Source: Candidatus Aminicenantota bacterium (GTDB taxonomy: Bacteria; Acidobacteriota; Aminicenantia; Aminicenantales; UBA8522). From it: a stretch of 64,000 nt of DNA. The stretch covers positions 26,476-90,475 of the forward strand of contig JAFNEO010000028.1 of NCBI GenBank assembly GCA_017886205.1. Direction: 5' to 3'. The notes below the pieces were generated by a model. That model worked only from the letters and a program-made list of their open reading frames with translations, was not told the DNA's origin and made no database searches. Shown here in pieces: positions 1-8,231 of the stretch (the first letter of the stretch is position 1; the number at the start of each line of letters is the position of its first letter). A program made the translations under genes and the position numbers.

Positions 1-111
1 ACCCTTCGCCTTTATCATAAAAAAACTGGCTCCCTGCTAAAAACGTATTGCGAAGGCTAAACCTTCTATGGTCGTTGCGACCATTCGGCTGTCTTTCTGG
101 GGAGAAAGGAA

Positions 112-1245
112 TCAAGTTGGGGGGTGAAGAAAAGCGCCGACGCCTTTTTTTTGAACTTCGGACGGAAGTGGCATGCCCTCGAATTCGACAGCCTTCTCGG
201 GCTCGAGCTCGGCCAGGCCTCCGAGCAGGGCTTTGAGCGCGGCCAGATGCCGGGCCACCCGGAGGGAGAGAGGGATGCCTTCCTCACCGTAGGGGACGAA
301 CAGCCAGCCCAGCCGGGAAGCCTTGGCGTAGAACTTGTCCTTCCCGTCGACGATTAGCGAAGACGAAGGCTTCCCCTTGAGACGGCCGTGGGAGGCATTG
401 GGAGTTTCGAGCAGGATGGCCTTGATCCCGGCATGATCGCCCCATTCCCGGTGGCTCAGCCCGCGGAGGTTGACGGGCGAGGCCTCCAACCGGATGTCGA
501 AGCCCTCGGCCTGGAGCTCCAGGAGCGCCAGGGCGGCCAGCTCGGAGCTGTTCTCGTGGAAAACGATGGCGTTGATGACCGGGTATTCGGGCGCGGATTC
601 ATGGAGGTCGATCCCGATATCGACCCGCTCCCGGCGGATGAGCTCCATGATGGCGAAGGCGATCCTTTCCGTGAGAAACCCATTGGCCCGACCCGGATAG
701 CAGCGGTTCAGGTTCCTGACTTCGTTGCCGGAGAGCTTCTGGCCGGCGGGGTTGATGTAGATAGCAGGATCAGGCCACTGGTCGACCGGGTTGGTCAAGC
801 GGGAGCCCAGTCGGAACAGCCGAGGCCCTGCCGGCGTGGGGACCTCGAACCGCTGCGGGTTCCCCTCCTGGGGGTCGCTGTGGGTGAAGCCGCTGGAGTT
901 GGCGCGGGGGACAATGATGACGTTGCCCCGCTTCCCCCGGATATTCTCGATAAGGAGGACAGCGGTCATCAGGCCGGCCGGCTCATTGGGATGGGTCCCG
1001 CCCAGGACCAGGAGGTTCCCGCCTTTTTCCATTCCTCGGAAAATGTACACTTCCGTATCTCCATGCGTGTTCTTGAGCGGAGGGAAATAATCGCTCAACT
1101 GGTGCGTGTCGGTCAGGCCGACGCTCGGAAAAACCGTCTCTGACCGATGCATGGTCCGGAAGCTTCGGCCGGAAAAGTAGCAGAGGATACCGGTCAGGAA
1201 GAGGAAGAAAGCAGCTGAGAGCGCAGGCGCCTTGATTCTGTTCAT
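112..1245 (-). CDS. Succinylglutamate desuccinylase/aspartoacylase-like (M14-type) metallohydrolase with N-terminal TM/signal anchor
   Basis: 377 aa ORF; GGTHPNEPAG and later IDLHES/E-rich motifs typical of the M14/AstE-like fold; hydrophobic N-terminus. Confidence 0.75.
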   Translation of the reverse strand: MNRIKAPALSAAFFLFLTGILCYFSGRSFRTMHRSETVFPSVGLTDTHQLSDYFPPLKNTHGDTEVYIFRGMEKGGNLLVLGGTHPNEPAGLMTAVLLIENIRGKRGNVIIVPRANSSGFTHSDPQEGNPQRFEVPTPAGPRLFRLGSRLTNPVDQWPDPAIYINPAGQKLSGNEVRNLNRCYPGRANGFLTERIAFAIMELIRRERVDIGIDLHESAPEYPVINAIVFHENSSELAALALLELQAEGFDIRLEASPVNLRGLSHREWGDHAGIKAILLETPNASHGRLKGKPSSSLIVDGKDKFYAKASRLGWLFVPYGEEGIPLSLRVARHLAALKALLGGLAELEPEKAVEFEGMPLPSEVQKKGVGAFLHPPT

Positions 1246-1248
1246 GGG

Positions 1249-1395
1249 TTACTTGATCAGGAAGAGCCGGAGGAGAAAGAGGGTCAGGACGAGAGCGGCC
1301 CCGGCCTGGCTCCATGGCTTTTTCTGGCGGAAGAGATGCCAGAGAAGATGGAAGCTTAGATAAAGGACGATGAGATGATAGAAGATGCGTAACAT
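1249..1395 (-). CDS. 48 aa small membrane protein (MLRIFYHLIVLYLSFHLLWHLFRQKKPWSQAGAALVLTLFLLRLFLIK)
   Basis: Not in the supplied track; read by hand from the minus strand; ATG at 1393-1395, stop 1249-1251; two hydrophobic segments; fits exactly between the flanking same-strand genes. Confidence 0.6.
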   Translation of the reverse strand: MLRIFYHLIVLYLSFHLLWHLFRQKKPWSQAGAALVLTLFLLRLFLIK

Positions 1396-1400
1396 GGGCG

Positions 1401-2669
1401 TCACATCAACTTATCCAAAAACGGGGCCAGAAGCAACATCCCGATACCGGCGGCCAGTTGGAGGAGAGCCGGGACAAGGCAGTGGCGCAGGACCCGGAAG
1501 AAGTTGGGCTCGCCGACGACCTGGGCGGCGAACCGCGCCGAAATGGCGGCGGGCGGGACGAGGTCGCCCAGGCTGGCGACGGCCGACAGGGCTGAGGACG
1601 TGAGCAAAGCGTTCTTATTGATCAGCGCGAGCATGAAGGGGATGCCGAGGATCGAGGCCGAACCGAATGTAGAGACTCCGCCGAAGGCCGGCAGGCTCAC
1701 CGCGATCCCGAAGTAGAGCAGGAAGGAAGGGAGGGAAAGGATGGACATGACGATCCAGCCGCGGGCTCCTGTCATGGTCATGACCTGGATGAACATGCCC
1801 ACGCCGGCCAGGATGGAGAGCACGGGCAGGGATTCCGCGACCGCTTTCTGGGTGGCCTTGAGGAAGTTGACCGGCCGGCCGCAGAAAACCCCGACCAGAG
1901 CGGCGCAGAGGAAGACGGCCGGAATGCCGATATCGGGGACTCTGCCCGCGGTCACTCCGGGCGCGAGCATCAGGACAACCAGCGCGATGAAGGGAATGGC
2001 CAGGCGGAAGCGATAGGCCGGTCCGAGCGCGGGCGGCAGGATGGACATCATCTCCTCCCGGCCGATCACCCTCAGGTCTCTGTATCCGATCACGAGCGGG
2101 ACGATGACGGCGAGCGGGACGACGAGAACGAGCAGAGGCAGGGTGACGCCGACGTAGGGCATGTCCACTCCGCCCCCCATGATCATGATCAGGATGTTGA
2201 CGGGCGGGGCGATCATCCCCAGAATCCCGCCCATGACGATCAAGGCTCCTGTCTTGAGCCTCGGCAGCCCGAGCTTCATCATCACCGGCGCGATGAGCGG
2301 GCCGGAGCTGAGGATGGCGGCCGTCGACGACCCAGTCACCATCCCCGGGAACATCAGGATGAGCATGGCGGCCAGGAGAAGCAGGACCCGGCTCCGGTAG
2401 AATGTCCTCAAGAGCAGAGCGGTCACGGTGTCCAGGATGCCGGCGTCCTCCAGGACTTTGATGAAGATTGTGGCTGTCAGGATGATCAGGATGGTGTCGA
2501 AATATCCGAAAGCACCTTCGACGAGATGGCGGAGACTGGGTCCTTCTCCGGCGAAAAGGGCCCCGGCTAGGGCGGAGAGGGCGAGGGCGAGGCCGATAGG
2601 GACCTTAGCGGCCATGGCCAGCAGCACGAACACGGCCACCATGAAAACAAAGACCAGCCACTCAGGCAC
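1401..2669 (-). CDS. TRAP transporter large permease (DctM-like)
   Basis: 422 aa, multi-TM, G(S/T)-rich DctM-like motifs (FPGMVTGSSTAAILSSG; GGVSTFGSASILG). Confidence 0.8.
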   Translation of the reverse strand: MPEWLVFVFMVAVFVLLAMAAKVPIGLALALSALAGALFAGEGPSLRHLVEGAFGYFDTILIILTATIFIKVLEDAGILDTVTALLLRTFYRSRVLLLLAAMLILMFPGMVTGSSTAAILSSGPLIAPVMMKLGLPRLKTGALIVMGGILGMIAPPVNILIMIMGGGVDMPYVGVTLPLLVLVVPLAVIVPLVIGYRDLRVIGREEMMSILPPALGPAYRFRLAIPFIALVVLMLAPGVTAGRVPDIGIPAVFLCAALVGVFCGRPVNFLKATQKAVAESLPVLSILAGVGMFIQVMTMTGARGWIVMSILSLPSFLLYFGIAVSLPAFGGVSTFGSASILGIPFMLALINKNALLTSSALSAVASLGDLVPPAAISARFAAQVVGEPNFFRVLRHCLVPALLQLAAGIGMLLLAPFLDKLM

Positions 2670-2675
2670 GGATTT

Positions 2676-3239
2676 TCACTTGAAGGCTTTTTGTAATGGG
2701 ATCTGCACGTCGGCCGTTTTTTCGACTTCGACCAGGGGGATGTTCCTGGGCTGACAAAGTTTGGTGAAAAAGCCGTCGCCGTTGCCGGACTTGACCACTA
2801 TGACCATCTTAGCAAGTAGGAGGACTTCCGCGATCAGGTCGTCTGTCTGCGGGCCGCGCCGGGTTTCTCCTCCCAGATGCAGGCAGAGCAGGGGAACCTG
2901 GGCTTTTTGGGCGGCGGTGATGAGCGCCATGACCCTCTCTCTTTCCTTGTCCATGTCGAGACCTGCGGCGCCGAGCCCTTTGAGGCTGGCCCCGAGGACG
3001 AGGACGAGAGTTTTCATGTTCTCGAGGTCCGCGGCTGTGGCCTGCTTGGAGAGGGTGTAGTTGAGCCCGGCTCGCTTGGCCAGGACCGCGACGATCTGGA
3101 CCTCGGCGTTCTGTCCGGCCGAAGTGATGAGCAGCGGCTGCTCGAAGATTCCAGCGGTTTCCTGCCCGCGGGCCGGGATCGTCAAAAGCGCCCAAGAGAA
3201 CCCGATTAGAATAGCGGAGACCATACATTTTTTCTTCAT
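2676..3239 (-). CDS. Secreted protein resembling the DUF6305 family, putative partner of the TRAP-like permease
   Basis: 187 aa, signal peptide, 7 nt upstream of the permease gene. Confidence 0.55.
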   Translation of the reverse strand: MKKKCMVSAILIGFSWALLTIPARGQETAGIFEQPLLITSAGQNAEVQIVAVLAKRAGLNYTLSKQATAADLENMKTLVLVLGASLKGLGAAGLDMDKERERVMALITAAQKAQVPLLCLHLGGETRRGPQTDDLIAEVLLLAKMVIVVKSGNGDGFFTKLCQPRNIPLVEVEKTADVQIPLQKAFK

Positions 3240-3269
3240 TCGTTTTTTCCTTTGTTATCCGGGGCGAAG

Positions 3270-3410
3270 GATGTGGGTGAGGAAGTCCGTGGACGACTGA
3301 GCGGGCGTCGCGAGGAGCGAAGCGACGTGGCGATCCCGAGGGATTGCTTCGCTTCGCTCGCAATGACAATTTCCTCGCTGGGGAAACGAGCGTGCTGACG
3401 AACCCATATC
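3270..3410 (-). repeat. Dispersed structured intergenic element, family A copy 1
   Basis: Terminal arms GATGTGGGT (3270-3278)/ACCCATATC (3402-3410); internal GTTTCC-CCAGCGA-GGAAA hairpin on minus strand; near-identical to copy at 14437. Confidence 0.8.
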
Positions 3411-3419
3411 TGGCCCTTC

Positions 3420-5159
3420 TCAGTATCCGGCTCCGACGCCGTCGCGACGGGAGTCGGCGCCGCCGTGGATGATCTTCTTATCCCTCAGGACCATGATTCC
3501 CTGAGCGCCGCCGAAATACTTGTCATAGGCCTCGCGGACTTCGACCTCCTGGCCCATCGCTCGAAGAGCGCTGATGACCTCCTCCGGAAACCTGGCTTCG
3601 ACCGCGATCGGCCCGGGCTTTCCCCCGCTCGAAAAAGAGAAGAAGCGCGGCGCCTCGATGGCCTCGTCGAGTCCCATTCCGAACTCGGTTACGTTGAGGA
3701 CGATCTGGGTGAGGGAGGAGAAGATGCGCGTGCCGCCCGGTGACCCTAAAGCCAGGAAGGGCCTTCCGCTTCTGAACAGGATGAGCGGGCCCATCGAACT
3801 CACGGGGCGATGTCCCGGGCCCGGCGCATTGATCGACTGCTCGTCGGACGCGAAATCATCCATGTGGTCGTTGAGGAGGAAGCCGGTCCCCTCGGGCACA
3901 ATCCCAGTCCCGAAGAAATCATTGATCGACTGGGTCAGGGCGACGATGTTCCCGTCCCCGTCAAGGACGCAGAGATGCGTGGTGTTGGCCGCATCTTTTT
4001 CTTCCTGCTTGCACTCCGCATAGGGGTAGCTCTCGAGGGGGCAGTCGTCGCGGAGGCGGGAGGCGACTGCCGCCGCATAGTCCTTGGAGATGAGCCAATG
4101 GACGGGGACTGAGACAAAACCCGGATCTCCGAGGTAGCGCTCCCGGTCGGCAAAGATGAAGCGCAGGGCTTCGCTCATGTGATGGACATAAGGAACGGAG
4201 TTCTGGCCCCACGTCCGGACCGGCCAGCGCTCGATGATATTCAGGAACTGGATGAGATGAAGGCCCCCCGAGGCAGGCGGCGGCGCGGTCAATATCGTGA
4301 CATCCTTGTATTTCCCTTGAAGCGGTTCAAGCTCGAGGGCCTTATAAGAAGCCAGGTCCTCTGCTGTCATGATCCCGCCCTTGGCTTGGACCGCGGCGAC
4401 GAGCTTGCGGCCGATCTCGCCCTGATAGAACTCCTTCACCCCGCTGGCGGCGACCAGCCGAAGCGTCCGGGCGAGGTCGGGATTTCGAAACCGCTCTCCC
4501 GCTTCGTAGGGGAGTCCTTCGTTCAGGTAGCAGCTTCCCTCGGGTACGTTCTTGACCAGCCGCTCATACTCGTCCTTGTTGATGCTGCTGAAAGTGGGGC
4601 TCACGGCGAAACCATGTTCGGCGATGGCGATGGCGCCGGTCAGCGCCTCGGCCATGGTGCGCGTCCCGTACTTGCGCAGAGCGAGATCCCAGCCGGCCAG
4701 GGCCCCTGGCACCGCAACGGCCAGCCCGCTGGACGTGCGCCATTCCTTTTCTTCTTCGCCCCTGTCTTTGAACATGCGGGGCGAAGCGAGCTGCGGCGCC
4801 TTCTCCCGGAAATTGATCACGGTGGTCCGCTTTTCCCGGGCGAGATGGATGATCATGAATCCGCCGCCCCCGATCCCCGAGGCGAACGGCTCGGCCGCGT
4901 TCAAAGCCGCGGCAGTGGCGATGGCGCCATCGACCGCGTTGCCTCCTCTACGGAGCATCTCCAGCCCGGCCTCGACAGCCAGGGGATGCGCGGCCACAAC
5001 CATAGCCCGGCGGCCGACGTAATTGTATGGCGCATGGCGGTCGTCGGGGGGAGGCTGGGTGATTTTCCTCGGCTGTCGACAGCTCAGCGGGAGCAGCGAG
5101 GCGGCGCAGAGTGCCAGACCGACGAGCCCGGTCGCCCTATGGTTTTGGTGCCTGCTCAA
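3420..5159 (-). CDS. ggt: Gamma-glutamyltransferase, predicted lipoprotein
   Basis: TTHLCVLDGDGNIVALTQSINDFFGTG and downstream GGT motifs; lipobox LPLSC; TTG start at 5157-5159 preceded by GGGGAGGA. Confidence 0.88.
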   Translation of the reverse strand: MSRHQNHRATGLVGLALCAASLLPLSCRQPRKITQPPPDDRHAPYNYVGRRAMVVAAHPLAVEAGLEMLRRGGNAVDGAIATAAALNAAEPFASGIGGGGFMIIHLAREKRTTVINFREKAPQLASPRMFKDRGEEEKEWRTSSGLAVAVPGALAGWDLALRKYGTRTMAEALTGAIAIAEHGFAVSPTFSSINKDEYERLVKNVPEGSCYLNEGLPYEAGERFRNPDLARTLRLVAASGVKEFYQGEIGRKLVAAVQAKGGIMTAEDLASYKALELEPLQGKYKDVTILTAPPPASGGLHLIQFLNIIERWPVRTWGQNSVPYVHHMSEALRFIFADRERYLGDPGFVSVPVHWLISKDYAAAVASRLRDDCPLESYPYAECKQEEKDAANTTHLCVLDGDGNIVALTQSINDFFGTGIVPEGTGFLLNDHMDDFASDEQSINAPGPGHRPVSSMGPLILFRSGRPFLALGSPGGTRIFSSLTQIVLNVTEFGMGLDEAIEAPRFFSFSSGGKPGPIAVEARFPEEVISALRAMGQEVEVREAYDKYFGGAQGIMVLRDKKIIHGGADSRRDGVGAGY

Positions 5160-5697
5160 CCGTCTTGTCCTCCCCGAGGATCTTGGCGATCTCCTCCTCG
5201 GTCGGCAGTTCATCCAGACTGTTCAGCCCGAAGTAGGCGAGGAATCGTTCGGTCGTCCGGTAGATCAGGGGATTGCCCGGGCTCTTTTTCCGTCCCGTGA
5301 TCTTGACCAGTTTCTTTTCGAGCAGAGTCTTGATTGTGTACGAGGAGTCGACATTGCGCAGGGCCGAGATCTCGGACAGGGTGATCGGCTGATGGTAGGC
5401 AACGATGGACAGTGTCTCCAAGGAGGCGGAGGACAGCTTGCTCTTGCGGTCGATTTTGAGAAACCGCCTCACCCAGGGATCGAATTCGGGCCGGGTGGTG
5501 AAGACGTAGCCCCCGCCGCTCTGGATGATGGTAATGCCACGTTCGGCGGAAACGGTGCTCTGGAGGAGTTCCTGGAGGGCCTGCTCGACCTCGGCCGGAG
5601 GATGGTCGCTCAGCGTCTCCTTGATTTTTTCGAGTGGAAGCGGCTCCAGGGAGACGAAAATCAGGGATTCGATGATGTCTTTCAGACCGGGTGCCAT
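5137..5697 (-). CDS. scpB: Segregation and condensation protein B
   Basis: MAPGLKDIIESLIFVSLEPL...; winged-helix ScpB motifs (LETLSIVAYHQPIT); start trimmed to 5697. Confidence 0.88.
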   Translation of the reverse strand: MAPGLKDIIESLIFVSLEPLPLEKIKETLSDHPPAEVEQALQELLQSTVSAERGITIIQSGGGYVFTTRPEFDPWVRRFLKIDRKSKLSSASLETLSIVAYHQPITLSEISALRNVDSSYTIKTLLEKKLVKITGRKKSPGNPLIYRTTERFLAYFGLNSLDELPTEEEIAKILGEDKTVEQAPKP

Positions 5698-5699
5698 CG

Positions 5700-6431
5700 T
5701 CACTGCCTCGCTTTGGATTCTCGGCGCAACCAGACCTTGATGGTCTGGAACAGCCGCTCCTGGACGGCCATCACCAGCCGGGCTTTGATGAGTTCGAGCA
5801 GGCTGAAGAAGGAGACGATCGCCTCCTCCAGGTTCTCCTGCCGGTTGAAATACTCCAGGAAATCGAGGACGCTCTCTTTTTCCAGCGTCGCGATGATCTC
5901 TTTCATTTTTTCTTCGAGCGAGTAGTTCTTGCCGCGGACGACCCGGAAATTCTCCGCTTCTTTCCGTTTCATCAGGACGAAGAACGTCTCGGCTAGATCG
6001 AAGAGAGAGACCTCGACCAGGTCGACCTCCCCGAGCTCGGGAAGAGGGGGAAGCACTTCGCGCGTCCACAGAGACAACTGCTCTTCCTCCCGCTCCTTGA
6101 GGATGGAGCAGGCGGCCTTGATCTTCTGGAACTCCACGAGTTGGTCCACCAGAAAACGGCGGGGGTCTTCGCCCTCAGTCAGGGGCTGCTCGCGGGGCAG
6201 GAGCAGCTGCGATTTGATGTGGATGAGCAGCGCTGCCATGAGCACGAACTCCGCTTCCCGGTCGAGGTTAATCTGTTCCTCGCGGCCGAGATAGTCTAGG
6301 TACTCCCTGGTGATGACGGCGATCGGGATGTTGTGGATGTCGATCCTTTTTTTCCTGATCAGGAACAGGAGGAGGTCGAGAGGGCCTTCGAAGACCTCCA
6401 GCCGGACTTGGTAACTTTCCGAGGTCTCCAT
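5700..6431 (-). CDS. scpA: Segregation and condensation protein A
   Basis: FEGPLDLLLFLIRKKRIDIHNIPIAVITREYL; start trimmed to METSESYQ at 6431. Confidence 0.9.
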   Translation of the reverse strand: METSESYQVRLEVFEGPLDLLLFLIRKKRIDIHNIPIAVITREYLDYLGREEQINLDREAEFVLMAALLIHIKSQLLLPREQPLTEGEDPRRFLVDQLVEFQKIKAACSILKEREEEQLSLWTREVLPPLPELGEVDLVEVSLFDLAETFFVLMKRKEAENFRVVRGKNYSLEEKMKEIIATLEKESVLDFLEYFNRQENLEEAIVSFFSLLELIKARLVMAVQERLFQTIKVWLRRESKARQ

Positions 6432-6456
6432 TTCCGTCAGCGGGACATCATTCCTT

Positions 6457-7449
6457 TCAAGTGCCAATGGCGGCTCTGACGGCTTCCATGGTTTTTTGAG
6501 CGGCCTTCTGGGCTCGGGCGTTCCCCTGTTCGAGAATCCCCCAGACGAGGTCCGGGTCGCCTTCGAGCGCTGTCCTTTTCTTCCGGTAGGGCTCAAAGAG
6601 CTTGATCAGGCTTTCGATGACCACCTTTTTGCATTCCAGGCAACCAATGCCGGCCGTCCGGCAGGCCTTGGCCAGCTCCTCCCGGCGCTCATTATCGACG
6701 AAGGCGTGGTGCAGCGTGAAGGCCGGGCAGTCATTCGGTTCACCGGGGTCGGAACGGCGTTTGCGCCGGGTATCGGTCATCATCGGCGCGATCTTGGCCC
6801 GGATGACCTCGGGAGGGTCCTTGAGGTAGATGGCATTGCCGAATGATTTGCTCATCTTCCGGCCGTCCGTCCCGGCCAGCCGCGGCGTCTCGGTCAACAT
6901 GATCTGCGGCTCGGGAAAGACTTCGCCGAAGAGGCGATTGAAGCGGCGGGTGATCTCCCGGGCGAGCTCGAGATGAGCGGCCTGGTCCTCGCCCACGGGG
7001 ACGATATCGGCCTTGTAGAGGATGATGTCGGCCGTCTGCAGGACCGGATAGCCGAGATAGCCATAGGTGTTGATGTCCTTGTCCGCCAGTTCTTTCTGCA
7101 TGTCCTTAAAGGTAGGCACGCGTTCCACCCAGGGAAGGGGAGTGATCATTGAGAGCAGCAGATGGAGTTCGGCGTGCTCCTTGACATCAGACTGAACGAA
7201 GAGCACGCATTTTTGCGGGTCCAGGCCGATACTGAGCAAGTCGATGGCCATCTCCAGAGTGTACTCCTTGATGATCTTCGAGTTCTGGTACTCCGAGCTC
7301 AAGGCGTGCCAGGTGACGATCGAGTAGAAGCACTTGTATTTGTCCTGGAGGAGGAGCCAGTTGCGCATGGCGCCGGCGTAGTTGCCCAGGTGGGCGGGGC
7401 CGGTGGGCCGGATGCCGCTGAAGACGGTCTTCCTTTTCTGTTCGCTCAT
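6457..7449 (-). CDS. trpS: Tryptophanyl-tRNA synthetase
   Basis: FSGIRPTGPAHLGNYAGA and GRKMSKSFGN class I motifs. Confidence 0.95.
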   Translation of the reverse strand: MSEQKRKTVFSGIRPTGPAHLGNYAGAMRNWLLLQDKYKCFYSIVTWHALSSEYQNSKIIKEYTLEMAIDLLSIGLDPQKCVLFVQSDVKEHAELHLLLSMITPLPWVERVPTFKDMQKELADKDINTYGYLGYPVLQTADIILYKADIVPVGEDQAAHLELAREITRRFNRLFGEVFPEPQIMLTETPRLAGTDGRKMSKSFGNAIYLKDPPEVIRAKIAPMMTDTRRKRRSDPGEPNDCPAFTLHHAFVDNERREELAKACRTAGIGCLECKKVVIESLIKLFEPYRKKRTALEGDPDLVWGILEQGNARAQKAAQKTMEAVRAAIGT

Positions 7450-7453
7450 ATTC

Positions 7454-8134
7454 TCAGAGAAAAATAAGGGTATAGATGATGATCTCGATGGGTCGGATGA
7501 TGATACTCAGAACCCCCATATAGATCAGGCCCAGGACGATGAGGAATCCGTAGGGCCGCAGCCGGTCATACTTTTGGGCGGCCCCTTCAGAGAGGAGCCC
7601 CATCAGGACCCCGCTTCCGTCGAGAGGCGGCACAGGGATGAGGTTGAAGACAACGAGGTAAGTGTTCACCAAAACGCCGTAGAAGAGGATGATGGCCAAG
7701 CCCTCCAGGGGATGGAAGCCGCGCGTCAGTCCGCCCCGGCCCACCAGGAAGTTCTTGAGGAAGACGGAGGCACCCGGGCTGGTCAGTTTGATCAGGATGA
7801 TGGCCAGCAGAGAGAAAACGGCGGCCAGGATGTTCGCCATCGGCCCGGCAGCCGAGATCCAGAGGTTGTCCCGCCGCGGGTTTCTCAGGTTGAAGGGATT
7901 GACCGGAACGGGCTTGGCCCAGCCGAAGGGGGGGGCCTTCATTATGACGAGAAGCAGGGGCAGAAGGACCGTCCCGAAGGGGTCGATGTGGGCAATCGGG
8001 TTGAGGGTCACCCGGCCCATGCTCCGGGCGGTGTCGTCCCCGAACTTCGAGGCCGCCCAGCCATGCGCGGCCTCATGAATGGTGATGGCGAAGAGGAGGA
8101 CGAACAGGCTGATGACGAGCGTTATGATGTTCAT
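7454..8134 (-). CDS. Site-2 protease family (M50) membrane metalloprotease
   Basis: HEAAHGW zinc motif, NLIPVPPLDGS motif, multiple TMs. Confidence 0.9.
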   Translation of the reverse strand: MNIITLVISLFVLLFAITIHEAAHGWAASKFGDDTARSMGRVTLNPIAHIDPFGTVLLPLLLVIMKAPPFGWAKPVPVNPFNLRNPRRDNLWISAAGPMANILAAVFSLLAIILIKLTSPGASVFLKNFLVGRGGLTRGFHPLEGLAIILFYGVLVNTYLVVFNLIPVPPLDGSGVLMGLLSEGAAQKYDRLRPYGFLIVLGLIYMGVLSIIIRPIEIIIYTLIFL

Positions 8135-8231
8135 TTCAAATCAGACGTATTTATAGCATATCGGGCGCCCAAAAAAAAGGGACAGTCAGCGGCGGGGACC
8201 GACCCCCGATAGATTATCGACGAGGCGAAAG

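Noticed and set aside
3285-3370. GAGCGAAGCGA...GAAGCAATCCC repeat considered as part of a CRISPR array
   Set aside because: Only inverted and dispersed copies; no regular direct repeat-spacer spacing anywhere in the window.
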